The translations under genes were made by a program, and so were the position numbers. From Caldilineaceae bacterium (GTDB lineage: Bacteria; Chloroflexota; Anaerolineae; Caldilineales; Caldilineaceae): a stretch of 64,000 bases of DNA. The notes under the pieces are model-generated. The model was not told the origin of the DNA. It saw only the letters and a list, made by a program, of their open reading frames with translations, and did not search any database. Position 1 is the stretch's first letter; each line of letters begins with the position of its first letter. Location: NCBI GenBank assembly GCA_022824025.1, contig JAJEBF010000013.1, forward strand, positions 62,001 through 126,000. The letters are read 5' to 3'. Of this stretch, positions 43,927-52,433 are shown one piece after another.

Positions 43927-44682
43927 TTACGAATACTCAGGCCAGTAGAACTCCCGCCTGGTTGGATCGTCGTAGCCGTCCATCCAGGTATTCTTCAGAC
44001 CGGGCGTATTGATTGCCGCCTCGACGATGGCGCGGTTGAAGTCTCCGACAAGATCATGCTGAAGGTACTCGTTCACGGGCATCCACAGACACTCGTCGAT
44101 TTCCCAGTCATCTCTCTCGATCCGCTCCGAAAGGGGAGTAAGCCTGCAAATGAAATAGATATCCGATTTGCCATAGCGGTAGCCGTGCCAGTGCCGCCAG
44201 CAGATAACAGACTCGAACCTTGTTTCCACGCCGGTCTCCTCCAGCACCTCCCGCACCACAGCCGCAGCCAGGTGTTCGCCGGGATGGAGCGCGCCGCCGG
44301 GCAATTTATAGTATGGCCGCGATGATCCCCTGTGCCTTTCGGAAACGACCAGCAGCTCCTGACGCTCGTTGATCGCCACGCCGCCTGCGCCAATGTAGTG
44401 GGTAGCATAGCCTGGAACCAGGGCATCCTTCTGCAGTCTGCGAACAAGGAGTACATAGTTTTCTTCAGTGTGATGAAAGACGAATCCCGCCGCGGTTGAG
44501 ATCGGGATCAAGGGGGCCCGCTCAATCGGCAAATGCAGCCAGACTAGAAAGCGGCCATCCTGGATCCATTTGATCAGGGAGGTTGAAAGGCTCGCCGCGA
44601 ACTCCTCGGGCTTGCGCGGCAGATCCTCGGTGTTGATTTCAATGCCGTTGAATCGGTTTACCGCGTGTGGCAGAATGTTCAT
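43927..44682 (-). CDS. NUDIX hydrolase
   Basis: A 251-residue protein. The Nudix box is intact: GGALHPGEHLAAAVVREVLEETGV near residues 127-150. The first 100 residues form a separate N-terminal domain (RFLVWLHLPIERAPLIPI). ATG 44682 has AGGTGA upstream. The substrate, a nucleoside diphosphate linked to some moiety, is unknown. It is followed by about 210 bases before the glycohydrolase gene start. Confidence 0.88.
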   Translation of the reverse strand: MNILPHAVNRFNGIEINTEDLPRKPEEFAASLSTSLIKWIQDGRFLVWLHLPIERAPLIPISTAAGFVFHHTEENYVLLVRRLQKDALVPGYATHYIGAGGVAINERQELLVVSERHRGSSRPYYKLPGGALHPGEHLAAAVVREVLEETGVETRFESVICWRHWHGYRYGKSDIYFICRLTPLSERIERDDWEIDECLWMPVNEYLQHDLVGDFNRAIVEAAINTPGLKNTWMDGYDDPTRREFYWPEYS

Positions 44683-45124
44683 TGGGTCACCTTGTGGGGC
44701 TGAGGATGCTCTTTACTCCGACTCATCACCGGGCTTCCGGCCTCGATCACCTTGGAAGGACCTGAGCAACTGGGCGCCCACGTCCACTGGCGGGCGCGGT
44801 TCGAGGGGCCATGCAGGCCGATCTGAAATCTGTTTGCCGACTGATTGAGAAACCTTCCCGGAGTGTGTTTAACCTGAGACCCCACTTGGGGCCTGATTCG
44901 ATCTATTTTAGTTCGCTATCTAATGCAAATCAAGTTGAAGAAAGCCCTGATTTTCGGCTTGATGCAGGCGCATTTGCGCTGGACTGTGGTATGCTATGCG
45001 GAATCCGCCAGGACTGGCCGCGCAGCAGTTGGATGTGAAGCAGGGTAGTACGGCCCCGCATTGCGACGCTGCCATCTCAAGTATTGCGCCGTCAACCCCT
45101 TCCAGACACCCAGGAGAAAGTGAA
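44683..45124. other. Divergent intergenic region
   Basis: This 442-base stretch lies between the divergent NUDIX and dienelactone hydrolase genes. It must hold promoters for both, but I could not identify a convincing -35/-10 pair. No RNA gene is seen. Confidence 0.5.
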
Positions 45125-45883
45125 ATGTACACAACCGATCAGTATGAAGGTATGCTCGCCGAAACCGTGGCCATTCAGGGAGCGAACGGGGACAGGGTCC
45201 TCGCCTACTGCGCCCGTCCATTGGGGAAAGGGCCCTTCCCGGGCATGGTGCTCATTCATCACATGCCTGGCTGGGACGAATGGTACCGCGAGGCAACCCG
45301 GCGGTTTGCGCATCACGGGTACGCCTCTATCTCGCCAAATCTGTATGAACGAACCGGGCATGGCGCGCCCGACGACGTGGCCGCGGCGGTACGCGCCGAT
45401 GGCGGGGTCCCCGACGATGAGGCCGTGGCGGACATCGAGGCCGCAATGAAGTATCTTCGGGCCCTACCCATTCTGAACGGCAAAGTCGGCGTGTTTGGCA
45501 CCTGCTCGGGGGGAAGGCACGCAGTGCTGGCCGCCAGCCGGGTCGCGGGCTTCGACGCCGTAGTCGACTGTTGGGGCGGCGGTGTTGTCATGCAATCCGA
45601 CCAGCTCACCCCGCAGCGGCCCGTCGCGCCCATAGACTATACTTCCGACCTTCAAAGCCCTGTTCTTGGTCTGTTCGGCGCCGAAGATCACAGCCCAACC
45701 GTTGAAGAGGTAGCAGTTCACGAGGAAGCCCTCAAGCGTCACGGCAAGGACTACGAATTTCACATGTACGACGGCGCCGGCCACGGCTTCTTCTACTACC
45801 ACCGCCCCAGTTACCGCCAAGCCCAGGCAGTCGACGGCTGGGACAAAATCTGGGCCTTCCTCGGCGGCAGACTAGCCGCTTGA
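45125..45883 (+). CDS. Dienelactone hydrolase family protein
   Basis: A 252-residue alpha/beta hydrolase. The catalytic triad is visible as Cys in GTCSGGRHAV, Asp in GAEDHSPTVEE and His in GAGHGFFYY, the Cys-Asp-His set of dienelactone hydrolases. ATG 45125 has GGAGAAAG upstream; the in-frame extension to 44996 is not conserved in character. No aromatic-degradation genes are near, so the substrate is unclear. Confidence 0.9.
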   Translation: MYTTDQYEGMLAETVAIQGANGDRVLAYCARPLGKGPFPGMVLIHHMPGWDEWYREATRRFAHHGYASISPNLYERTGHGAPDDVAAAVRADGGVPDDEAVADIEAAMKYLRALPILNGKVGVFGTCSGGRHAVLAASRVAGFDAVVDCWGGGVVMQSDQLTPQRPVAPIDYTSDLQSPVLGLFGAEDHSPTVEEVAVHEEALKRHGKDYEFHMYDGAGHGFFYYHRPSYRQAQAVDGWDKIWAFLGGRLAA

Positions 45884-45940
45884 GCCCTGAAGAAGACGAA
45901 AAAAAACTGGTTACGATTCCGACAAAAGAGGAGTGGAACT

Positions 45941-46213
45941 ATGTGTACGATGATCGTCCAGAAAGTCCCGCTGGAAGGCTTCGGCAAGGGGGCGGGCGGC
46001 TGGTTTGATATGAACCAGGCAAACGTGAGTTGGGACCACCCCTTTCACGCGCCCGAGGAACACGCCCTGAACATCGACTTTGTCAACGAGAGCCGCGGCC
46101 CCGGGGCCCGCGTTGCCGTGGAACTGAGCGTTGAGTCCGCCCGTCAGCTCGTCGAGACGATTCAAACGGTGCTCGGCGAGGCGGAAGGCAAGGGACTGCT
46201 CAAGGAGTCGTAG
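45941..46213 (+). CDS. DUF6295 family small protein
   Basis: A 90-residue protein beginning MCTMIVQKVPLEGFGKGAGGWFD, with NVSWDHPFHAPEEHALNIDFVNE and RVAVELSVESARQLVETI. I recognise this pattern as the DUF6295 family of small actinobacterial and chloroflexal proteins with no known function. The conserved Cys2, Trp, His and Asp residues suggest metal binding. AGAGGAG precedes ATG 45941. It follows the hydrolase gene by 57 bases and may be co-transcribed. Confidence 0.75.
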   Translation: MCTMIVQKVPLEGFGKGAGGWFDMNQANVSWDHPFHAPEEHALNIDFVNESRGPGARVAVELSVESARQLVETIQTVLGEAEGKGLLKES

Positions 46214-46240
46214 CGCGTCAGGGTCGGACGACAGAAGGGT

Positions 46241-46279
46241 CGGCGGCCTCCATCAGTGGGGCATGTGGGGAGGCCGCCG
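46241..46279. terminator. Hairpin between convergent genes
   Basis: CGGCGGCCTCC (46241-46251) and GGAGGCCGCCG (46269-46279) form a perfect 11-bp stem with a 17-base loop between the DUF6295 and rtcB stops. It has no T-tract on either strand. It may act as a bidirectional transcript end or RNA stabiliser. Confidence 0.5.
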
Positions 46280-46292
46280 GCGGGTAAAACAT

Positions 46293-47537
46293 TCAGTCAC
46301 GATACGGGTCGTACTCGTCCTCGCCGGCCATTGCGATGCCCAGCGGCGTGAGCGTATGCAGGATTCGAATCGTATTGCTGTGGTGCGCCAGCACTTCGGG
46401 CAGCCGCTTGTAGACCTGGGGCGCCTCATCAGTCCCCGCGCCGCGCAACGTCGCGCCCAACTTCCGAACCGGCGCCAGCATCTGTTCGCGGCTGATCTGG
46501 CCCCGCTTGACCTGCACCTTGCGCCCTTTTCTCCAGCGGAAACGGCCCGCGGCTTGTGTGCGTGACATGAGCCGGCCCGCGCCATGGACGGTCGAATAGA
46601 GCGCCTGCTTACCCTCTTCGCTGTCAATGCCCTCCAACACGACCGAAACGTCACCCATCGAACCGCCCACAAAGCCCTTCTGCCCGGGAAATGCCGGGGT
46701 CGCGCCCTTCCTCGTGACCCAGAGCGTTTCGCCCCCGTGTTGCTCCTTCCAGGCGAAGTTGTGATGGTTGTGTATTTCCTCGACGATTGTCGCGCCCAGC
46801 ATCCCGGCCACGCGCTGGCATACCCAGTCGCGGCCCGCATAGGCATACCGCCCCGCCAGCAGCATGCAGGCAAGATACTCCTGCCCCAGGGCCGAGTCAA
46901 CGCCGAGTAAACTCGGAACGCCTTCAAGAGCGCTTCGACGTTTTCGCCCGCGCCCCTTGCGCTCCGGTTTGGGTCCCGAATCTCCAGTCCGTTCCCGGTC
47001 GGCCGCTTTCATGAAGTGCGTGGCAAGGCGATGGCCGAGTCCCCTGGAGCCAAAATGGACGCCGACCCAGATTCGCTGCTGTTCATCTTCGAACAGGTCG
47101 ACATAGTGATTGCCGCTGCCCACAGTTCCCAACTGTTCTGCCGCCAGCTTTCTCAGTTTGGCGGCAACTGGCAGGTCCCAGGCCGGATCGTCGTCGAAAA
47201 GGGGGTGGTCCACCCGCTGCTTATTCTTGCGCCCGATACCAAAGGAGATGGTCTCCCAGATATCGTCCATGATCCGCACTATATTTTCTCGTACTTCGAC
47301 AGCGGGGATATCGAGGCGAATGGCTTTGTTCCCGCAGGCGATGTCATAGCCGACTCCGGCGGGGTTCAACTTGCCATGGTAGGCTACGACGCCGCCGATC
47401 GGAACCGTATAGCCCAGGTGATGGTCCGCCATCAACGCGACCGCGTCAGCATCCTGCGCGCAGTTGACAATCTGTCTGACTGCGTTGTCCTGCGGGTCGC
47501 CCCAGACGGGCACGCCCTGAATCATTTGCACTGTCAT
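46293..47537 (-). CDS. rtcB: RtcB-family RNA ligase
   Basis: A 414-residue GTP- and Mn2+-dependent ligase that joins 2',3'-cyclic phosphate (or 3'-phosphate) and 5'-OH RNA ends. Conserved blocks are ALMADHHLGYTVPIGGV, the metal motif GYDIACGN, GSGNHYVDL, VGVHFGSRGLG, HNHHNFAW and the guanylylated-His motif STVHGAGRLMSRTQA. A charged insert near residues 200-222 (KPERKGRGRKRR) is not usual. No archease gene is adjacent. It is convergent with the DUF6295 gene. Confidence 0.9.
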   Translation of the reverse strand: MTVQMIQGVPVWGDPQDNAVRQIVNCAQDADAVALMADHHLGYTVPIGGVVAYHGKLNPAGVGYDIACGNKAIRLDIPAVEVRENIVRIMDDIWETISFGIGRKNKQRVDHPLFDDDPAWDLPVAAKLRKLAAEQLGTVGSGNHYVDLFEDEQQRIWVGVHFGSRGLGHRLATHFMKAADRERTGDSGPKPERKGRGRKRRSALEGVPSLLGVDSALGQEYLACMLLAGRYAYAGRDWVCQRVAGMLGATIVEEIHNHHNFAWKEQHGGETLWVTRKGATPAFPGQKGFVGGSMGDVSVVLEGIDSEEGKQALYSTVHGAGRLMSRTQAAGRFRWRKGRKVQVKRGQISREQMLAPVRKLGATLRGAGTDEAPQVYKRLPEVLAHHSNTIRILHTLTPLGIAMAGEDEYDPYRD

Positions 47538-47890
47538 CTGAGCCTCTTAACAGTCATTGGCAAAGGATCTGCCTTGCCGTAAGCGCCCCTCCGATTCCCA
47601 AGGGCGCTCTTTCAATCGCAACAATGAAGCGGAACTACACTGAAGGAGGCGTCGCAATTGGAATTCAACGCATTTCCTGTAACTGGAGCCCCAGCATGTC
47701 AGGTTAGAGACGAGGCGTATGCCAGGGTCCTCGACTACGTTCAGTCCTCACATTTAGAGACCAGTTGGCGCAGGAACAAGAGTAGGCATTCGTCGTGAAA
47801 CGAGTATGCGTGTTGAATGGATTAGGCGCCTCCTTCAGCGCGGGCAGAACAATCTACGGGGGGCATTCTCGCATGAAGAACTGACCAGGC
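47538..47890. other. Intergenic region, no supported feature
   Basis: The 353 bases between rtcB and the Gfo/Idh/MocA gene (which ends here, reading leftward) show no RNA gene or clear promoter. A 34-codon ORF starting at 47806 on the + strand lacks a ribosome site and overlaps the end of the oxidoreductase gene. Confidence 0.5.
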
Positions 47891-49006
47891 TCAACCAGAA
47901 GAAGGCCTGACTCCCTCATAGACACCTTCCGGCAGGGGCTCCGGACGGTCGCAGCGAGTCGTCAACGCCACGTGGCGCCCCGTCTCGGAAGCGACGTGAA
48001 TCGCCTCCATGATCTCAAGCACATGCAGCGCCATCTCCCCGCTGGCGCGATGCGGCCTGTCCTCAATCGCGCTGACAACCATGTCCGCCGGGCCCAATCC
48101 CCGGCTGTTGCCGGCATGGCCGAGCCTGAGGGGCAGCTCCTTCCATGCCCCGTCCTCGGCCGTGCGCAGTTGCAGCGGTCCGCCAAAGGTATTCGGGTCG
48201 GGCAGATCGAGCGAACCGGTCGCGCCGTACAGCTCGATATTCGGCAGATTGGAAGCCTTCGTGTCAAAGGTCGTAATCACTGTGCCGACGGCTCCGCAGC
48301 CGAAATCCAGCACGCCGGTCACGTAGGTGGGGACCTCCACCTGGATCACTTCACCCCGCCGCGGTTGGCTGAGAATCGTGCGCTCGGGCCATGTCGCCCG
48401 CGTCGTGCCTGTCACGCGCGTTACGGGGCCGAGAAGATTGACCAGCGCAGTCAGGTAGTATACGCCCATGTCCAGCATGGGCCCCCCGCCCGGTTTGTAG
48501 TAGAAGGCAGGGTTTGCGTGCCAGTGTTCATGCCCGCGGCTCATCATGAACGCATTGGCCGCGACAGGTTCCCCGATGATGCCCTCGTCCAGGTACAGAC
48601 GCGCCGACTGGTGCCCAGCGCCGAGGAAAGTGTCCGGCGCGCAGCCAATGCGAAGATCCTTCTCGGTGGCGAGCGCCAGCAACTCCCTGCCCTCGGCGAA
48701 GGTCGCGGCCAGGGGCTTCTCACTGTAGACAGCTTTCCCTGCATCCAGAGCGGCCTTGCTGACGCCAAAGTGAGCGGGTGGAGGTGTGAGATTGAGCACC
48801 ATGTCAATATCCGGCGCAGCGTACAGATCGTCGAGGGACAGGCGCCTGAGCCCGTATTTCTCGGCCTGGGCCTCAGCCGCGGCAGCGATCACGTCGGCGC
48901 AGGCGACAACTTCAATCTCCGGCAGTTCCCGGCTTACTTCAATGTAGCGGCTGCTGATGATGCCGCAACCGACGATGCCGATTCGCGCTGGCATTTCCAT
49001 CGTCAC
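47891..49006 (-). CDS. Gfo/Idh/MocA family oxidoreductase
   Basis: A 371-residue NAD(P)-dependent sugar or polyol dehydrogenase. The Rossmann motif is [14 protein letters not shown], the family EKP motif is [10 protein letters not shown], and the C-terminal beta-sheet domain includes the [13 protein letters not shown] segment with the catalytic-region Asp. It is the second gene of a leftward operon with the ThuA-domain gene (51-base gap). The pairing ThuA plus Gfo/Idh is common in sugar-use loci. The substrate is unknown. Confidence 0.9.
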   Translation of the reverse strand: MTMEMPARIGIVGCGIISSRYIEVSRELPEIEVVACADVIAAAAEAQAEKYGLRRLSLDDLYAAPDIDMVLNLTPPPAHFGVSKAALDAGKAVYSEKPLAATFAEGRELLALATEKDLRIGCAPDTFLGAGHQSARLYLDEGIIGEPVAANAFMMSRGHEHWHANPAFYYKPGGGPMLDMGVYYLTALVNLLGPVTRVTGTTRATWPERTILSQPRRGEVIQVEVPTYVTGVLDFGCGAVGTVITTFDTKASNLPNIELYGATGSLDLPDPNTFGGPLQLRTAEDGAWKELPLRLGHAGNSRGLGPADMVVSAIEDRPHRASGEMALHVLEIMEAIHVASETGRHVALTTRCDRPEPLPEGVYEGVRPSSG

Positions 49007-49057
49007 CCCCCCTTCATCTTCTGGCTTGTTGCTGTCAGATTGATCCGATAGACGCGG

Positions 49058-49708
49058 TCAGGTTCTTGCCGCCCAAATGATTCCTCGTCGCACAATCTCT
49101 CTCGCTTCAGGGACATCGAAATCCTTGGCCACGTGCCCCAGAGAACAGTAGAAGATTCTGCCCCGGCCCCACCGCCGTTTCCATACGACAGGCATTACGG
49201 TTCCCTCGATCCAAGCGGCGTGCTCGCCGGAAAAGGTTGTCGTCGCCAGCACTTCGTTGCTGGGGTCTACGTGCATCAGATACTGTTCACTGTGCATGGC
49301 AAAGTCTTCCAAACCCGCCGTGATCGGGTCGCTCTGATCGACAATGTTGACCGTGTAGTCAATGATGTTGCCCGGATGGGCCACCCACTGCCCTCCGACC
49401 ATGAACTGGTATTCCGTGTTCTGGCGAAAGGCGTCGGCCATACCTCCGTGCCAGCCGGCAAAGCCCGCGCCGTTCGCGACAGCTTCCAGCAGACCCGCTT
49501 CCTGCTCCTTGGTAATGGAGCTCATCGTGAAGACCTGCGATATGACGTCGTAGGAGGCCATTCGCTCGCTATCGGTGTACACGTCTAGCGAGGACTCGAC
49601 ATCCACCTCGAAGCCGGCATCTCGAATCAACGGCGCGAAAATGTCCACGCACTGCTTGGGTTCGTGGCCTTCCCACCCGCCCCAAACCATCAACGATCTC
49701 TTTGTCAT
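49058..49708 (-). CDS. ThuA-domain protein (trehalose-utilisation-like)
   Basis: A 216-residue class-I glutamine-amidotransferase-like fold protein. Recognisable ThuA features are [33 protein letters not shown] and [27 protein letters not shown]. ThuA proteins help convert disaccharides to 3-keto derivatives together with Gfo/Idh enzymes, and that is probably its role with the next gene. ATG 49708 has AAGGAGT upstream. Confidence 0.9.
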   Translation of the reverse strand: MTKRSLMVWGGWEGHEPKQCVDIFAPLIRDAGFEVDVESSLDVYTDSERMASYDVISQVFTMSSITKEQEAGLLEAVANGAGFAGWHGGMADAFRQNTEYQFMVGGQWVAHPGNIIDYTVNIVDQSDPITAGLEDFAMHSEQYLMHVDPSNEVLATTTFSGEHAAWIEGTVMPVVWKRRWGRGRIFYCSLGHVAKDFDVPEAREIVRRGIIWAART

Positions 49709-50053
49709 CGGAAACTGACTCCTTGTATTTGGGATTGTTCGCGCCCATCCGCGGTTTGCAGGCTGTTCCTTGCCCGGCTTTCACTTCAATATGACGGATC
49801 GCAGTGGAATTGGTTTGCCGCGGTGAATGCTTTTCAGGCGCATTGGATTCCTTGACGGCCAGTATAGCACCCGTCAAGGGAAGCCACAACGAATCGGCGG
49901 AACGGCTCTGTGCTTGGCCGGTGGGACGATGAGGGGAGAAGCGCCGCTTCGTACCGGCTCCTGCCTCAGGGGTTGAGAAGGGGCGCCAGGAAACCCGCTG
50001 CAATCCCTTTCGGGAGGCCGGTCCCTGGCAGGTCGACTTGCCGCAAAGGAGAA
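49709..50053. other. Intergenic region with the thuA-operon promoter
   Basis: The 345 bases between the P450 stop and the ThuA start contain the promoter and inverted repeat described at 49850-49889. Otherwise only GC-rich sequence without a supportable gene is seen. Confidence 0.5.
49850..49889 (-). promoter_or_regulatory. Promoter with inverted-repeat operator for the ThuA/oxidoreductase operon
   Basis: On the minus strand TTGTGG (plus 49884-49889) and TATACT (plus 49861-49866) are 17 bases apart. The -10 lies inside a perfect inverted repeat, CCTTGACGG (49850-49858) and CCGTCAAGG (49871-49879), with 12 bases between the arms. A dimeric repressor bound here would block RNA polymerase. The start codon follows about 140 bases downstream. 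Confidence 0.6.
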
Positions 50054-51439
50054 TTAGCGACTCTCGAAGATCAGAGGCATTCCTCCCATGGGATGAAGGG
50101 TGATTTGCGGGTCCAGTTCGGCGGCATGATCGTCCGGACTCCGCAACCGGAATCGCTGCGCGATCGCCGCGGCGACCAGAACGCTTTCGGTCAGCGCAAA
50201 CCCTTCGCCGATGCATTGCCGTGGCCCCGCGCCGAAGGGAATGTAGGCAAACCGATGACGGTCCTTCGCGGCCTGTGGAGAGAAGCGTTCGGGATCGAAT
50301 GCAAGCGGGTTCGGCCAGAACTCAGGGCGCCTGTGGGTGATAAAGGGGCTCAGCGTAATCACTGATTTTTCTGGCAGATCGTAACCGCCAACAGCATCGT
50401 CGCGGTTGCCAAAGCGGGATAGTGCATAAGCAGGAGGGTAAAGACGCATCGTTTCGTCAACCACCTGGCGCGTATAGACAAGATTGGGTATGTCCTCAAC
50501 AGTCGGCAGTCGGCCATTCAGGATTCGGTCCACTTCGTCGTGAACCTGAGCCTCAACATCCGGGTATTTGGCCAGGCAGTAGAAGAACCACGTGAGAAGC
50601 AGCGCAGTTGTTTCGTGTCCGGCGATTAACAGGGTGATTACCTCATCGCGCAGCTGTTTCCCGTCCATCCCTTCGCCGGTATCCGCGTCGCGTGCGGACA
50701 GCAGCATCCCCATCAGATCATCACCCGGGGTTCCGGACTCGCGCCTGTCGTCAATCATACCGTAGATCAGTCGGTCAAGCGCGCCAACATCGCGCCTGAC
50801 CCGGCGCGTGCTGGGCCAGAATGGGATCCGCATTGTGTAGAGCGAAGCAGGCGAAACCACCAGTTTCACAAATAGCTGATTCAGCCTGCCGAAAGTATCG
50901 CCGACTTCGCGGGCCTCGTTGGTCAAGTCGACGCTGAAAAGCGTCCTGCCGGCGATGTCGAGAGTCAGCTCCATGATTTCGCGGTCAAAGGCGATTACGT
51001 CCCCGGAGCGAACGAACGTCTCCCATCGGGAGAAGCGCCGTTCCGCCGCCGCCGTCATGGTCTCTCCCATCCCTTGAATCCGTCTGCGATGGAAGGCTGG
51101 CTGGGCCAGACGCCGTTGCCTGAGCCACGAGTCGCCGTCATTGCTCAGCAGACCCTTCCCGATCAGTGGATATAACAGCAGAAAGGTGGGATGGGGCAAC
51201 TTCGTGAAATTCTTGTAGTTGTCTTGAAGGATATACTGGTAGTGGTCGGGGTGGACGAACAGATAGCCCCACAACTTGGCAAAGAACCTGTACTTGACCG
51301 CAGGTCCCGCTTCGGACACAAATTCCTGCAAACATCCTAGCGGATCGCGCCTCAGGCGTCCCATGTTTCCATAGAGCCAGGGAGCTTGTACGGTGGGCGG
51401 CGCCGTCCGCCGCTTCATTGGGGCGACTGCGCTGGTCAT
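50054..51439 (-). CDS. Cytochrome P450
   Basis: A 461-residue haem-thiolate monooxygenase without an N-terminal membrane anchor. The I-helix oxygen-activation motif is AGHETTALLLTW, the ExxR motif is ETMRLYPPAY and the haem-binding loop is PFGAGPRQCIGEGFAL with the Cys ligand. The closest resemblance is to CYP102/CYP4-like bacterial class II proteins (fatty-acid or terpene hydroxylases), but the substrate is open. No ferredoxin gene is nearby. GGAGAG precedes ATG 51439. Confidence 0.92.
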   Translation of the reverse strand: MTSAVAPMKRRTAPPTVQAPWLYGNMGRLRRDPLGCLQEFVSEAGPAVKYRFFAKLWGYLFVHPDHYQYILQDNYKNFTKLPHPTFLLLYPLIGKGLLSNDGDSWLRQRRLAQPAFHRRRIQGMGETMTAAAERRFSRWETFVRSGDVIAFDREIMELTLDIAGRTLFSVDLTNEAREVGDTFGRLNQLFVKLVVSPASLYTMRIPFWPSTRRVRRDVGALDRLIYGMIDDRRESGTPGDDLMGMLLSARDADTGEGMDGKQLRDEVITLLIAGHETTALLLTWFFYCLAKYPDVEAQVHDEVDRILNGRLPTVEDIPNLVYTRQVVDETMRLYPPAYALSRFGNRDDAVGGYDLPEKSVITLSPFITHRRPEFWPNPLAFDPERFSPQAAKDRHRFAYIPFGAGPRQCIGEGFALTESVLVAAAIAQRFRLRSPDDHAAELDPQITLHPMGGMPLIFESR

Positions 51440-51673
51440 GGGGATCTCTCCTTTTCGTCCATTCTACTTCGCGCTGCGAAAATCTGCAGCCCCCCTCCGA
51501 CGCATTCAACCATTAACGGAAGGTGAGCGCAATGAGGAGCAATGCACCACATATCATGATACCTTAATTCACGGCACAGAAAACCTGTTTAGAGTTTTTC
51601 CCTCACAATATGGTATAGGGAATTCGCCCCCGTGCGCGAAACTGTTCATCAACGCCGTCTTTGCCCAGAAAAT

Positions 51674-51702
51674 ACAAGACCCCGCCAGAGGCAGGGTCTT
51701 GT
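51674..51702 (-). terminator. Intrinsic terminator of the 51.7-kb mini-unit
   Basis: On the minus strand ACAAGACCCTGCC and GGCGGGGTCTTGT form a 13-bp stem (one G-U pair) with loop TCT, followed by ATTTTC. The stability and position just after the small ORF indicate a transcript end. Confidence 0.85.
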
Positions 51703-51707
51703 CGCTT

Positions 51708-51763
51708 CTGGTCCGATAGCATCGCTTAGAGAGCGAACTCCAGAGGTGATGCTATCGGACCAG
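51708..51763 (-). ncRNA. Long hairpin in the mini-unit transcript
   Basis: CTGGTCCGATAGCATC and GATGCTATCGGACCAG form a perfect 16-bp inverted repeat (51708-51723 with 51748-51763). One arm lies in the small ORF and the other after its stop codon. The ORF-side arm continues into GCATCACCTC (minus strand, 51743-51752), which is also complementary to the small ORF's own ribosome site (51789-51798), so two alternative structures are possible. Confidence 0.7.
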
Positions 51764-51785
51764 TACTACGACTACAGTTATTCAT
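51726..51785 (-). CDS. 19-codon leader-type ORF with consensus ribosome site
   Basis: ATG (plus 51783-51785) starts a 19-residue peptide, MNNCSRSTGPIASPLEFAL, ending at TAA (51726-51728). It is preceded by AAGGAGGTGAT (plus 51791-51801), the full complement of the 16S rRNA 3' end, at good spacing. It has its own promoter and terminator. The peptide is not hydrophobic, so it does not look like a type I toxin; a leader peptide is more likely. The next leftward gene is the P450, whose start lies beyond the terminator. Confidence 0.55.
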   Translation of the reverse strand: MNNCSRSTGPIASPLEFAL

Positions 51786-51820
51786 AGGGCATCACCTCCT
51801 TGTGTTTAGGATACGCCCCA

Positions 51821-51849
51821 AGTATTTCACAGTTGCGGCCCATTGTCAA
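51821..51849 (-). promoter_or_regulatory. Promoter of the 51.7-kb mini-unit
   Basis: On the minus strand a perfect TTGACA (plus 51844-51849) is followed after 17 bases by AATACT (plus 51821-51826). Transcription would start near 51813, about 12 bases upstream of the ribosome site at 51801. Confidence 0.75.
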
Positions 51850-52197
51850 ACTCACAACAGTTCGGAAACAGCCGCCATTTCCCGCGTTACTTTGTGTGCC
51901 GCCTTCTGTACAGCCAAGCGTTCGCCGACGGTCGGCCAGGCCCGCCGGAATTGAAACGGGACCCTCCGCTTAACCCCTTTGCAGGTCAGTCTTCCCCGAA
52001 TTCATCGCTTGGAAGAACCCGGCCGCCGCGGCCCTCGACTACTGTGCCCTCTGCCATGAGCGGTGGCAAAGGCGGCGGTGGCGCCAGCCGAAGATGCCGC
52101 ATTCCCCTTCGTCCTCCCCTTTGAGGCCAGGTCGCCCTGCACCAAGGCTGCCGCTCATCCGAACGACAGCCGTAGGAGCGAAAAACAGCCTCCGGTT

Positions 52198-52226
52198 TTG
52201 GAGTCGTTAGCCTGAATGCTTATAAT
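52198..52226 (+). promoter_or_regulatory. Promoter upstream of secD
   Basis: Exact TATAAT at 52221-52226 with TTGGAG at 52198-52203, spacing 17. The leader to the secD start is about 200 bases. Confidence 0.6.
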
Positions 52227-52433
52227 GAATAAGATTGCGCTCCTGTATAGGGGGCTGCCTGCCATTTTCACAGGAGTCTATGTGCTGCGGCAATGCAGCG
52301 CCGGACGGATGGGGTGACCGCCAGCGCGCGGGGAGCCAGAGCTTTCGTCGCCTCGGCGCCGGATAAATTGGCAACAGCTTGGGTTTCCTTCATAGGCGTC
52401 GCGACGCAAAATGTGTAATCGTAAAGGGCCAAT

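Larger units (their letters stand above)
51440..52433. other. Long intergenic region with mini-transcription unit and secD leader
   Basis: About 990 bases without a conventional gene. It contains a leftward mini-unit (51670-51849: promoter, 19-codon ORF, hairpins, terminator) and the secD promoter at 52198-52226 with a leader of about 200 bases. In 51850-52190 I see nothing supportable. Confidence 0.55.

Noticed and set aside
47806..47910. A 34-codon + strand ORF (MRVEWIRRLLQRG...) in the gap before the oxidoreductase gene
   Set aside because: There is no ribosome site or promoter and it overlaps the end of the opposing gene.
47972..49051. A 359-codon + strand frame opposite the Gfo/Idh/MocA gene; similar long antisense frames at 26803-28068, 42915-43742 and 16775-17545
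   Set aside because: Each lies opposite a gene with clear family motifs, and their products are Arg/Gly/His rich without any domain. High GC content produces such frames by chance.
51843..52124. A 93-codon + strand frame in the region before secD
   Set aside because: It overlaps the -35 of the opposite promoter and has no ribosome site; the sequence is Pro/Ser/Arg rich and looks non-coding.
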